Source of the DNA: Ruminococcus sp. FMBCY1 | GTDB lineage: Bacteria; Bacillota; Clostridia; Oscillospirales; Acutalibacteraceae | Direction of reading: 5' to 3' | Assembly (NCBI RefSeq): GCF_023921805.1 | Contig: NZ_CP074197.1 | Span: 620,001 to 684,000 of the forward strand | Length of the DNA stretch: 64,000 nucleotides | Part shown: one piece after another, positions 54,694-62,847 of the stretch | Position numbering within the stretch: the stretch's first letter is position 1 | How the letters are laid out: the number at the start of each line of letters is the position of its first letter | Program-made: the position numbers and the translations under genes | The notes under the pieces: model-generated | What the model saw: only the letters and a program-made list of their open reading frames with translations | Told to the model about the DNA's origin: nothing | Database searches by the model: none

Positions 54694-55405
54694 TAGCAGT
54701 AAATTAACTGTCGGTGTAGATTTATCTATTCTTTCTCAGGGTGTAAAAGTGCCTGTTACGGTGGACTTTTCCTCTGTACCTCATATGCTGATTGTAGCAC
54801 CAAGCGGAAGCGGTAAAACTTATCTTCTAACATACATATTAGTTCAAATAGCAAAGAAGTCTGTCAAATTGATTTTGGCAGACTTTAAAGGCATTGATTT
54901 TATTGAATTTAATGACTGTCGGAATTACTATAAGCATAATTCTGTCGGTGAAGCTGTTGATTGTGTTTTTGATGAATTACAAAACAGAATGGCAAATGCA
55001 AGTGTAAATTCAGAATATGAACCGATTTATTTATGTATTGATGAGTGGTCGGGTTTCCTCAGTTCTTTAGCCGTAAAGAAAGAGCAGGATAACTACAAGC
55101 AAAAACTTGCCAACATTCTTATGTTAGGTCGAGGTGCAAATATTTTTATCATTATGTCACTACAAAGAGCCGATTCAACATATATCACAGGGCGTGATAA
55201 TTTCGGAAATGTAGTAGGTTTAGGTACTCTCAGCAAAGAGAGTATAGCAATGGTATTTAATGATAATAAGGAGATGATAGAACCAAAATCAAGGGGCAAA
55301 GGATATCTGCAAACTGACGGAAAGCCTTTGAGAGAAATAGTTGTGCCTATGTTACGAAACATAAACGATACAAAAGCCATTATAAAAACAGCTTTATCCC
55401 GATAA
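54683..55405 (+). CDS. Small FtsK/SpoIIIE (TcpA-like) DNA-translocase ATPase
   Basis: 240 aa from ATG 54683 (AAGGTG 7 nt upstream; ATG 54677 is the alternative). Walker A APSGSGKT, Walker B IYLCIDEW, and the GRGANIFIIMSLQRAD segment are FtsK/HerA-like. It lacks the membrane domain of conjugative coupling proteins and the gamma domain of FtsK. It probably moves element DNA during mobilization, perhaps held at the membrane by the upstream protein. Confidence 0.85.
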   Translation: MRFDSSKLTVGVDLSILSQGVKVPVTVDFSSVPHMLIVAPSGSGKTYLLTYILVQIAKKSVKLILADFKGIDFIEFNDCRNYYKHNSVGEAVDCVFDELQNRMANASVNSEYEPIYLCIDEWSGFLSSLAVKKEQDNYKQKLANILMLGRGANIFIIMSLQRADSTYITGRDNFGNVVGLGTLSKESIAMVFNDNKEMIEPKSRGKGYLQTDGKPLREIVVPMLRNINDTKAIIKTALSR

Positions 55406-55440
55406 TTATTTATACAGCAAATTGAATATTTATGCACAAG

Positions 55441-55477
55441 AATAGCTCAATCATTACTCTGATTGGGCTATTTTTTA
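55441..55477 (+). terminator. Terminator after the FtsK-like gene
   Basis: AATAGCTCAATCA and TGATTGGGCTATT (one mismatch) followed by TTTTTATG. The rest of the gap 55478-55755 has AT-rich DNA and no ORF. Confidence 0.85.
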
Positions 55478-55755
55478 TGCCTTAAAATAAATTGTCGTTT
55501 CTTGTGGTTTATGGCAATGTTTTATGGTCGATAAAATAGCGTTTTTTACTATTAGCCAAAATTGCACTATACCCTATAACACATTTCTTTGTACCCTAAC
55601 ACTTTCAAAATCTAAAACCATACCTTTTTTGTCGTGATTGATACATCTGAACCTTGGTTGAGTATCAATTCTTCCCTGCGTTTCTAACATAAGCACTTAT
55701 AGAGTGTGTCCTGCACTCTGTGTAAATTCATGGCACAAGAAAGTTGTCAATAATT

Positions 55756-56574
55756 ATGCAAAGAAATGCATACAAGAAGGCTATTGGAGAAAGAATACAG
55801 CAGTTGAGAAAGGGGCTTAGAAAAGAAGGCTTTAACGGTCAGCCTAAGACTGTAAATGAGTTTCTTGAGTTTTTAAACCCGAAAATTGATGATGATTATG
55901 ATAATTACGGTGACTATTCGCTTACTGACATTGAATTTAGCTATAAAAAGGATTATGTCAGTAAGGTTGAACACGGAATCATTTTTCCGTCCACTGATTT
56001 TTTATTTCTCATTCATCTGCGTTTTAATGTTTCTTTAGATTATTTGGTTTTCGGTCATAATTTACCCGAAATTGAAGAATTAAGGAAAATTTGTAAACAT
56101 TCAGGTAAAAGCAAGATTAACGATTTTTGCTTTAATTGCTTTAATTTATTAGAGGGTAATTCAAAATATATCGAAGATTTTGATGATGAAGATGAAGATT
56201 TTTTTCTTGATTATAGAGCTCGATTAGATGAGGTACGCAAGTATTTTTGTAATCATCAACAAAGGAAATTGACACAAAAACAGTTCAGCGAATTGTTAGG
56301 TGTATCTAAAAACACAATGGACAAGTATCATTCAAAGAAAAGTGATGTTCAGAGCAAAAAGTACACAGACATAAGAAATACTGCTCTTGAGTATCTGATT
56401 AGATTTTCGCTCACTACAAAATGTTCGTTAGATTACTTATTGTATGGTACATATCTCTTAGAGGGCTTTCCCAGTGAACTTATGGAATTGCTTCGTAATT
56501 ATGACTATGCAAAGCAAACGCAAATCTTGAAGTTGTGGCTTGAAGAAACAAAAAAATTTTTTAAAAATTCTTAA
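55756..56574 (+). CDS. Double-HTH regulator of the element
   Basis: 272 aa from ATG 55756. It looks like two Cro/CI-type units in one chain. Each ends in the family's closing phrase: FNVSLDYLVFG near residue 95 and TTKCSLDYLLYG near 235. The second has a clear HTH, KLTQKQFSELLGVSKNTMDKY. An acidic linker (FDDEDEDFF) joins them. It likely controls element genes and may bind the palindromes next to the repeated promoter module. Ribosome site weak. Confidence 0.75.
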   Translation: MQRNAYKKAIGERIQQLRKGLRKEGFNGQPKTVNEFLEFLNPKIDDDYDNYGDYSLTDIEFSYKKDYVSKVEHGIIFPSTDFLFLIHLRFNVSLDYLVFGHNLPEIEELRKICKHSGKSKINDFCFNCFNLLEGNSKYIEDFDDEDEDFFLDYRARLDEVRKYFCNHQQRKLTQKQFSELLGVSKNTMDKYHSKKSDVQSKKYTDIRNTALEYLIRFSLTTKCSLDYLLYGTYLLEGFPSELMELLRNYDYAKQTQILKLWLEETKKFFKNS

Positions 56575-56597
56575 AAAGGGGTATTTCCTATCCAAAG

Positions 56598-56648
56598 TAT
56601 CCCAAAATTCGCAACTCCATGTGTTTTTATATAATCAAGAACTTCAAA
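56598..56648 (+). promoter_or_regulatory. 51-bp repeated promoter module, copy 2
   Basis: Identical to 53846-53896. It is followed by the palindrome GAACTTCA-AA-TGAAGTTC (56638-56656), and then by the AAAGGAG ribosome site of the next gene. Confidence 0.75.
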
Positions 56649-56680
56649 TGAAGTTCAAAATAAACAGAAAGGAGATAGCT

Positions 56681-57022
56681 ATGGATATTAAAAATGCAAA
56701 AATTGATGTACTGGGTTCTGTTGGCAGTAAGTTATTGTTGATAGATGTTATACCGTCATATGCCTATGTGGATGGACGCCGAACAAGCACGGTTACAGGA
56801 TATAAGTATATCGTTATTCTTGAGGAAAATAAGTTTGATAGGCTTAGCGTTCGTATTGACGGTGATAAACAGATTGACAATCCTATTGACGGCAACAGCC
56901 GTATTTATGTACGCTTTGATAATCTTGAATTATCGCTGTATTGGACAAGTGCAGGACATCAGATTGCGGCAAAGGCAAGTGCTATTCATTTAGTTAATGA
57001 GAGTCTTAAACCGCAAAAGTAA
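56681..57022 (+). CDS. Small element protein, possibly DUF961/Orf23-like
   Basis: 113 aa from ATG 56681 (GAAAGGAG upstream); the longer in-frame reading crosses the repeated promoter and is unlikely. Mostly beta structure, with VDGRRTSTVTGYKYIVILEEN and YVRFDNLELSLYW. Its place before a Rep_trans/MobT gene recalls the Orf22/Orf23 (DUF961) proteins of Tn916, but the match is by position and size more than by motif. Confidence 0.6.
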   Translation: MDIKNAKIDVLGSVGSKLLLIDVIPSYAYVDGRRTSTVTGYKYIVILEENKFDRLSVRIDGDKQIDNPIDGNSRIYVRFDNLELSLYWTSAGHQIAAKASAIHLVNESLKPQK

Positions 57023-57029
57023 TTGCTTT

Positions 57030-57134
57030 GCCGTGGGCGGTAGCACCGTCAAGGTGCGAACCGCCTGACGGCAAGTCAATCCCCTCACTTTTAATGAAGG
57101 GGATAATATAATTTTATCGAATATGCGTTCGATA
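57030..57134 (+). other. Three consecutive hairpins before the Rep gene, candidate oriT/origin
   Basis: 57030-57072 folds into GCCGT/ACGGC, GCGGT/ACCGC and GCACC/GGTGC. 57079-57104 is ATCCCCT/AGGGGAT. 57115-57134 is TATCGAA-N6-TTCGATA. No T run follows the first. Position directly upstream of the initiator gene fits a nick site or control region. Confidence 0.5.
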
Positions 57135-57154
57135 TTATAGGAGTGATTATATGA

Positions 57155-58459
57155 ATGGATAAAGAATTGAAAGTCGGTGTAGATGAATTTTCTTTAGTTT
57201 TCTTTTATCCGATTGACGATGTTTGTAACGATTGGCAAAGTACAGCTTATTCAATGATACAGGAATTTATCTATAAGGCAGACATAGAACTGTTGCTCGG
57301 TAAAGTTGTAGAAATGCGTGATAAAAAGCCGCAGGCATATTCACAAGCATTTACTATTGAGAACGCTCCATATTACTTCACTATAGCGTTACACGAAACT
57401 TTTGTGCATATGGGAATATTAGTTCGTTTCTCTGCTCACTCTTGGGCAGTATATCAAAAGCGGTATTTTGATTTCTACGGTGAGAATATAAATATCGGAA
57501 AATTTTTAAGCAACATTGAAAGTCCGTTATACAGATACAGATTGAGCAGAATTGATTTAACCGCTGACTACAAAAATTATGATTTATCACCGCATAGCAT
57601 ATACAGCAGGTTAAAGGACGAAAGTTTACAGGTGCTTGACTGTAATTATAGACACAGTAAAAGAAAGATTTCTTCTGTCGAAAGAGATTTGGTTACTGAG
57701 TCATTCTATATCGGTTCAAGGGCTGAAAACTCACAGTCACTACTTCGGGTTTATGATAAAAAATCGGAACAAATTAGCAACAACGGTTTTCGCCTTGATG
57801 AAGCATTGCAGTGCGACAGTTGGGTTAGATTTGAGGCTTCATACAGAGGAAACTATGCTCATCAAATAACCGAGCAATTGGAACATATAACAGATGATGT
57901 TTCTGTATCGCAGTTCATTGCAAGCAAAATATGTGACAGATACCGTTTTTATGACCCTCTTAACAGCTGTTTTACTGATTTTACAAACGACCTGCTTAAA
58001 ATAATTGAATGCAGTAATTTTCACGCTTTGCGTTGTGAAAGTCCTGCTAACAATAGTTTGAATAAAAGCATTCAGCATATTATTTACGGTAGCGGTTTGT
58101 TCCCTTTGATATACAAAATCAGCGTTATATGGGGTGAAAAAGCTGTTGCTGAATTTTGGAGTATTCTGTATGAAATATACAAGAAATACCATAAGAAAAA
58201 ACTTGAAATTAACCCTCAGATAAGGGCTTGGCTTAGAAAGAATTTTCTTAGCTTATCACAGCAAAGTTTATCAGATTGCTTTGTCAGTGTTGACCTTACA
58301 AAGATTGATGTTGCCGAGATTGTAAATAAGATCTCCGAAAGTGACAATCCATTTACGCTTACTGCAATAAATACAAGCAGTAACAAAAACATTGTAGATA
58401 CTCAGATAGTATCAGACGAAGAATTTGAACGCTCGTTCTATTCAAAGGATATGGAGTAA
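57155..58459 (+). CDS. Rep_trans/MobT-type replication initiator or relaxase
   Basis: 434 aa. LSRIDLTADYKNYDL near residue 130 and the catalytic-tyrosine segment LLRVYDKKSEQ near 195, followed by WVRFEASYRGNYA, are the signature of the replication-initiation-factor family (pT181 Rep, ICEBs1 NicK, Tn916 Orf20/MobT). Such enzymes nick one strand and start rolling-circle replication or transfer. The start is ATG 57155 with AGGAG 11 nt upstream; a 3-codon frame (ATG AAT GGA TAA) at 57151 sits at better spacing and overlaps it. Confidence 0.88.
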   Translation: MDKELKVGVDEFSLVFFYPIDDVCNDWQSTAYSMIQEFIYKADIELLLGKVVEMRDKKPQAYSQAFTIENAPYYFTIALHETFVHMGILVRFSAHSWAVYQKRYFDFYGENINIGKFLSNIESPLYRYRLSRIDLTADYKNYDLSPHSIYSRLKDESLQVLDCNYRHSKRKISSVERDLVTESFYIGSRAENSQSLLRVYDKKSEQISNNGFRLDEALQCDSWVRFEASYRGNYAHQITEQLEHITDDVSVSQFIASKICDRYRFYDPLNSCFTDFTNDLLKIIECSNFHALRCESPANNSLNKSIQHIIYGSGLFPLIYKISVIWGEKAVAEFWSILYEIYKKYHKKKLEINPQIRAWLRKNFLSLSQQSLSDCFVSVDLTKIDVAEIVNKISESDNPFTLTAINTSSNKNIVDTQIVSDEEFERSFYSKDME

Positions 58460-58466
58460 AACATTT

Positions 58467-58540
58467 AAAACCGAGAAACCTATTTCCTAAAAACTAACTA
58501 ATTTAAATAAATATAAAACCGAAAAACCGAGAAACCGAAA
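58467..58540 (+). repeat. Short iteron-like repeats
   Basis: AAAACCGAGAAACC at 58467-58480 recurs as AAAACCGAAAAACCGAGAAACCG at 58515-58537. The gap between the Rep gene and the next gene has no ORF. Confidence 0.5.
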
Positions 58541-58601
58541 TACTTAAATATTTTAACTCAATATTCTTTTTATATTTATAATTCAGAAAGGAGTTTTCAC
58601 T

Positions 58602-59060
58602 ATGTATGGAAATTTAAGTGAAAAGTGGCATAGAAGCCACAAAGTGAAAGTATGTGTATACTCTTTTTATTACAATAGCGTGGTATACAAAAGTTTGAAG
58701 TTATCAGAGAAAGCGTTAAGCTACATATTATACTTAGCCTTTTTCGGTAACGCACAGCATTGGGTAGAAGCAACTCGGTATGTGGGTAATGCCAAAGGCA
58801 CTGACGATATATTATTTCCGATTGCCGAGGGTGGAGATGTCCATATTTATACCCGAAACGGAGAGCAATATGCCTTAGATTTAGAGCGCTTTTTAAGAGG
58901 TATTTATATTGCATTTGCAAATAAGATAGCTTTTCGTCAAGAATATGACTTCGATAATTTTATTATTAACCCAGTTGTTGCAGACGAGATTTTGCAATAT
59001 GCCCTCTTTGAAGGTATCAAGTATCCTCATTGCGAAGTGGAAGGTGATGTATATGATTGA
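58602..59060 (+). CDS. Element protein of unknown function
   Basis: 152 aa; AAAGGAG upstream of the ATG. Mixed alpha/beta composition with many aromatics, no signal peptide or membrane helix, no motif I recognise. It overlaps the next gene by 8 nt. Position between the Rep gene and excisionase is typical of accessory genes in Tn916-related elements. Confidence 0.7.
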   Translation: MYGNLSEKWHRSHKVKVCVYSFYYNSVVYKSLKLSEKALSYILYLAFFGNAQHWVEATRYVGNAKGTDDILFPIAEGGDVHIYTRNGEQYALDLERFLRGIYIAFANKIAFRQEYDFDNFIINPVVADEILQYALFEGIKYPHCEVEGDVYD

Positions 59061-59487
59061 AGAAAAGAATATGTGTGATGAAGATGATTCCGATGAAATT
59101 CTCGAATATACAGGCGGTAGCGAGCTTAGCGATTTAACTTTCATCACGACATATGATTATTATTCCAGTTGGCGTATTAAGGAAGTGTTTCGAGAAGCTG
59201 GGTATGAATTAAAGCCGGTGTTCTTGGGTTATAAGGCATTACGGTACAGAGCGTGTCAGAGATATTGGATAATCGACATGAGTAACGGTCAAAAAATGGG
59301 TACATCTTATAACGGCTACAGTTTTGAAGACTTGCGATACTTTTTAGGTAAATTAGGAATACCTCTTCACGGAGATAACTACCGCTCTAAAAGACCTTCA
59401 AAAGATGAAAACGGCAGGCGTTATGCTTGTGAAGAGTTTCTAAAACTTGCAGAAAGCCTTCCTGATGAAAAGGAGGACTTAATATGA
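59053..59487 (+). CDS. Element protein of unknown function
   Basis: 144 aa from ATG 59053, with GGTGAT upstream; the longer frame runs back through the previous gene. Acidic N-terminus (CDEDDSDE), then a basic aromatic region (ALRYRACQRYWIIDMSN). No known motif. Its stop overlaps the excisionase start (ATATGA), so translation is coupled. Confidence 0.7.
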   Translation: MIEEKNMCDEDDSDEILEYTGGSELSDLTFITTYDYYSSWRIKEVFREAGYELKPVFLGYKALRYRACQRYWIIDMSNGQKMGTSYNGYSFEDLRYFLGKLGIPLHGDNYRSKRPSKDENGRRYACEEFLKLAESLPDEKEDLI

Positions 59488-59660
59488 GTGCAGAGATTAA
59501 ATTCATCGGTACTAAAGAGGTTGCCGAAGCACTTGGTTGTTCCTTGCCTACTGCACGCAATATTATGTTGAGAGCAGATTTCCCTTTAATACGGGTAGGT
59601 AAAAATCTTAAAGTTGAGCTAAATGCTTTTCTTAACTGGTCGCAGAAAAGAAGGGTATGA
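59484..59660 (+). CDS. Excisionase (helix-turn-helix, MerR/Xis type)
   Basis: 58 aa, below the usual ORF cut-off. GTKEVAEALGCSLPTARNIM is a winged-HTH motif and FPLIRVGKNLKV the following wing, as in Tn916 Xis and similar DUF-excisionases. AGGAGG lies 8 nt before the ATG. Adjacent to the integrase, as is usual; it would direct excision. Confidence 0.8.
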   Translation: MSAEIKFIGTKEVAEALGCSLPTARNIMLRADFPLIRVGKNLKVELNAFLNWSQKRRV

Positions 59661-59697
59661 GTATTTAAAGCATTTACATAATATTTAAGCAACCGTA

Positions 59698-59751
59698 TTG
59701 ACACAAAAGATTTAAGGCTATACAATACTGATATAGTAAAAATCTTTTGTG
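59698..59751 (+). promoter_or_regulatory. Integrase promoter flanked by a 12-bp inverted repeat
   Basis: TTGACA (59698-59703), 17-nt spacer, TACAAT (59721-59726). CACAAAAGATTT (59702-59713) and its exact inverse AAATCTTTTGTG (59740-59751) enclose the -10 box. The repeat could be an operator or an RNA hairpin. Confidence 0.7.
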
Positions 59752-60952
59752 CTTTACGGTTGGGAAAGGAACGATTTTTATTAACACAAAAAGCACAAAA
59801 CCAAAGTCAAAATGTAAGAAACTTGATTATGGTGACGGTTCAATTTATTATGTTGAAAGCAGAAAATGCTATGCAGGGCAAATTACTCTTGATATTAGCG
59901 GAAAGAAAAAGCGTAAGACCGCCTATGGCAAAACAGAACGCATTGTAAAAAACAAATTGCTTGAGTACCGTATTCAAGCAAAAGCAGGCTTGTTTGATGA
60001 AGTAGATAACACTACAATATATGAGCTTGCAGAGAAGTTAATTGAAGAGCAATTCGCTCTTAATGAGATTAAGCAAACATCATATGACCGCAAGAACGAA
60101 ACTTTAAAAACACTTAGCCCTATTTATGATATTGCATTGCGTGAGATTACAGAGGACGAAATAAAGCGTTTTTTCATTTCTAAAATATCTTACTCACAAT
60201 CCTATTTAGATAAGGTGTATCAGCTTTTAAAGGTAGTTTTCAATGAGGGTATGCGAAAGAAGATTATTTTGGAAAACCCTATGCAGAATATCAGAAAGCC
60301 AAAGTCAAAACAGGAGCTTGTAAAAGTAAGAGCATTGACTGTTGATGAACAGAAAAAGCTGATAGATGTTCTCAAAAGCGAGGATATATGCTATTCGGAA
60401 CAAATGCTTTTGTCAATGTTTACAGGTATGCGTATGGGTGAAATCAACGCTTTAGAAGTCAAAGATATTAACTTTAATGACCGTACAATAAAGATTTGTA
60501 AGACTGTCAGCAGAGGTCTTAACGGCAAAACATATATAAGCGGCTCAACAAAGACTAAAGCAGGTATGCGTACAATCTATTTTAATGATGATATGGCTGA
60601 TTTTTTAAAACAGTGTATCGGAGATAAAAAAGACGGTCTTATATTTGCTTCAAGTGTGGATAAACTTGTCACAACTAATCAGGTAAATTATCAATACGCA
60701 AACACGCTGAAAAAGTATAATATACTTGATAAGAGTGTTTACGGAAAGGTTGATTTACATTCACTTCGTCACACATATGCAACAAGATGTATCGAATCAG
60801 GTATGCCTGCAAAGGTACTGCAAAATCTTCTCGGTCATACCGACATAAGAATTACACTTGATACATACTGTGATGTGTTTCAAAAATACAGTAGTGAAAA
60901 TCTTGCTATTGCCGATTCTTATATGAAGAAGAATAACATAACAATAGTATGA
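59747..60952 (+). CDS. int: Tyrosine integrase of the element
   Basis: Up to 401 aa. An N-terminal AP2-like DNA-binding segment (DYGDGSIYYVESRKCYAGQI), a SAM-like core domain, and the catalytic domain with R in MFTGMRMGEINALE, HSLRHTYATR, GHTDIRITLDTY. It catalyses integration in tRNA-Leu. The start is uncertain: the longest frame opens with TTG 59747, which has no ribosome site and lies in the inverted repeat. GGGAAAGGA at 59762-59770 has only ATT codons at a proper distance in frame (59780). Confidence 0.92.
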   Translation: MCFTVGKGTIFINTKSTKPKSKCKKLDYGDGSIYYVESRKCYAGQITLDISGKKKRKTAYGKTERIVKNKLLEYRIQAKAGLFDEVDNTTIYELAEKLIEEQFALNEIKQTSYDRKNETLKTLSPIYDIALREITEDEIKRFFISKISYSQSYLDKVYQLLKVVFNEGMRKKIILENPMQNIRKPKSKQELVKVRALTVDEQKKLIDVLKSEDICYSEQMLLSMFTGMRMGEINALEVKDINFNDRTIKICKTVSRGLNGKTYISGSTKTKAGMRTIYFNDDMADFLKQCIGDKKDGLIFASSVDKLVTTNQVNYQYANTLKKYNILDKSVYGKVDLHSLRHTYATRCIESGMPAKVLQNLLGHTDIRITLDTYCDVFQKYSSENLAIADSYMKKNNITIV

Positions 60953-60958
60953 CGATAC

Positions 60959-60987
60959 CAAAAACTTACTGTCAAACTTGCTGTCAT
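60959..60987 (+). repeat. Right arm-type repeats
   Basis: AAACTTACT, GTCAAACTTGCT and GTCA in tandem, the counterpart of 50386-50414 (24 bp with one mismatch), 36 bp inside attR. Confidence 0.7.
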
Positions 60988-61022
60988 ATGCCGTTTGTTC
61001 AGTATTCAAGCCACTTGTCACG

Positions 61023-61038
61023 GTCGCCCGCACCAGTA
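61023..61038 (+). repeat. attR of the integrative element
   Basis: The same 16 bases as 50232-50247. After excision, the tRNA 3' end would be followed by the hairpin at 61038-61082. Confidence 0.88.
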
Positions 61039-61082
61039 TGAGTGTTCATAACGGATTTATGTTATGGACACTCATTCTTTTA
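61038..61082 (+). terminator. Ancestral terminator of tRNA-Leu
   Basis: ATGAGTGTTCATAAC and GTTATGGACACTCAT (one mismatch) followed by TCTTTTATT. It lies directly beyond attR, so it is probably the tRNA gene's original terminator. Confidence 0.8.
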
Positions 61083-61106
61083 TTCAATTTCATCCGGTTT
61101 GTATGT

Positions 61107-61137
61107 GGTGAGCAGGTTTTGTGCCTGCTCACCTTTT
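61107..61137. terminator. Hairpin at the end of the serine recombinase gene
   Basis: GGTGAGCAGG and CCTGCTCACC, a 10-bp perfect stem with four T on the plus side; on the minus strand there is no T run. Confidence 0.6.
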
Positions 61138-61140
61138 GTC

Positions 61141-62847
61141 TTATGCGGATTTCACTGTGGGAATATACTCCACATCTACGCCCTTCCGGGTGTTGGCTTT
61201 GTAGTTTTCGTCATCTGATGACGGTAGTTCTAAGTAACCGACAAAACGATAATAGATCACAATGCGTTGAGTGTAGTTCTTTTTGCCGCCTTCTTTTTCG
61301 TACACATCAATGTGGTCAATAAGTTCCCGGAGCATTGGTGCGGTTAAGGATTCCATCTCCATAAACTTTCTGACAGCTTTAAGAAAGTCATCTTTGTTTT
61401 GCTCCATTTCACTGATTTTGGCAAGGCGCTCCTTGTACTCAAAAATCTTTGTTTTCAGTTCAAAACGTTCAACCTCGTATTTATTGGATAGCTCCATATA
61501 CATCTCATCGCTCAACTTGCCCGATACATTGTCCTCATAGGTTTTGGCGAAAAGCGAAGTGAGCATTTCATTTCGGGCGGTTGCCCGATTTAGCTCTGTT
61601 TCCAAGGTTTTCTGCTCCGCCAACATATCGGCATTGGTTTTTTCGGCGAGGAGCTTTGCAAATTCTTCCTCGTGGGATTCCAAATACTTTGCTAATCTCT
61701 TTAATTCAAGCATAACGATCTGCTCGATAGCGTCGGCACGGATATAATGGCGGGTTTCGCAATTCCCACGGGTATCCTTCTTATAGTTGGAACAGCTGAA
61801 ATAATGGATTTCCTTGTTGGTAGTATTCGTGTGATACCATAACTTGCTGCCGCAATCGGCACAGTAAAGAAAATCGCAAAACATATTCTTCTCGCCGTTT
61901 TCCTGTTTAGGAGCACGGCGCTTTGTCTTTACGACAAGCATCTGCACCAGCTCAAAATCATCACGGCTGATAATCGGCTCGTGAACATCCTTGAAAATAA
62001 CCCAGTTTTCTTTAGGATTGTCGTAGCGTTTCTTATTCTTGTATGATTTGGAATACGTCTTGAAGTTGATGATATCGCCGCAATACTCCTGCTGGGTAAG
62101 AATCTTTGTAACGGTAGTTTTGCACCATTTATATTTGTTAGGCTGTGTGACCTTACCGCCTTTACGAATACCCTTTTCTTGCCAATACGCTATAGGAATC
62201 AGCACCTTGCGCTCCTGCAATATACGGGCAATCGTTTCGTTGCTCTTACCTTCAAGCGCCATTTTGAAGATGTCACGAACGACCTGTGCCGCTTCGGGAT
62301 CAATAACCCACTTCTTAGGATTATCGGGAGATTTGATATATCCATATGGCGGCGGAGCTAACGGCTCGCCTGTGCTACCCCTGATACGATAGGATGATCG
62401 ACATTTTTTGCTAATGTCCCTTGCGTAAAACTCGTTCAACACATTTTTGAACGGCGCAATTTCACTTTCACCTTCGTCGCTGTCGATATTGTCGTTAACG
62501 GCGATGAACCGAACATCTCTGTCGGGAAAATAGGTGTCCATATAATATCCGACCATATCGTATCGCCGTCCGAGACGGGATAGGTCTTTGACTATAACTG
62601 TTGAGATATATCCGAGGTCAATGTCCTCAATCATCTTCTGAAAACCGGGACGCTCAAAATTTGTACCGGTATAGCCATCATCAACATAGTATCGGGTATT
62701 GGTTAGCCCATTTTCCTTTGCAAAACGTTTTAACAATTTCTTTTGATTGGCGACCGAGTTACTGTCACCTTCCACGCCGTCATCACGGGAAAGGCGTCAG
62801 TACAAGGCGGTAATGCCAGCCTTATCCTGTTTCTTTTTCGACTGCAA
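61141..62847 (-). pseudogene. Large serine recombinase (TnpX type), interrupted by an in-frame TGA
   Basis: The frame from TTG 62847 (AGGAGG 6 nt upstream) reads through GITALY, then TGA at 62797-62799, then RLSRDDGVEGDSNS and on to the stop at 61141. Family members have a Cys or Glu at the TGA position, and the catalytic Ser is in RLS just after it. Downstream are YYVDDGYTGTNFERPGF, the recombinase domain, a zinc ribbon (CDFLYCADCGSKLWY) and a coiled coil. Translation from GTG 62775 would lack the catalytic Ser. It belongs to a second mobile element and is richer in G+C than its left neighbour. Confidence 0.8.

Larger units (their letters stand above)
50232..61038 (+). mobile_element. ~10.8-kb integrative (mobilizable) element in tRNA-Leu
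   Basis: It is bounded by the 16-bp direct repeat. Contents from left to right: terminator, arm repeats, 25-codon ORF, sigma-factor fusion, J-domain gene (all minus), then on the plus strand a membrane protein, FtsK-like ATPase, HTH regulator, small protein, Rep_trans/MobT-type protein, two unknown proteins, excisionase and tyrosine integrase next to attR. No VirB4, VirB6 or lysozyme-type conjugation gene is seen, which argues for mobilization in trans. Confidence 0.85.

Noticed and set aside
59702..59751. Invertible promoter switch before the integrase
   Set aside because: The inverted repeats enclose only 26 bp, too short for normal site-specific inversion; an operator or hairpin is more likely.
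62797..62799. Selenocysteine or other recoding at the TGA in the recombinase
   Set aside because: The many normal genes here often end in TGA, no SECIS-like element was seen, and two neighbouring genes are broken too; decay or error is simpler.
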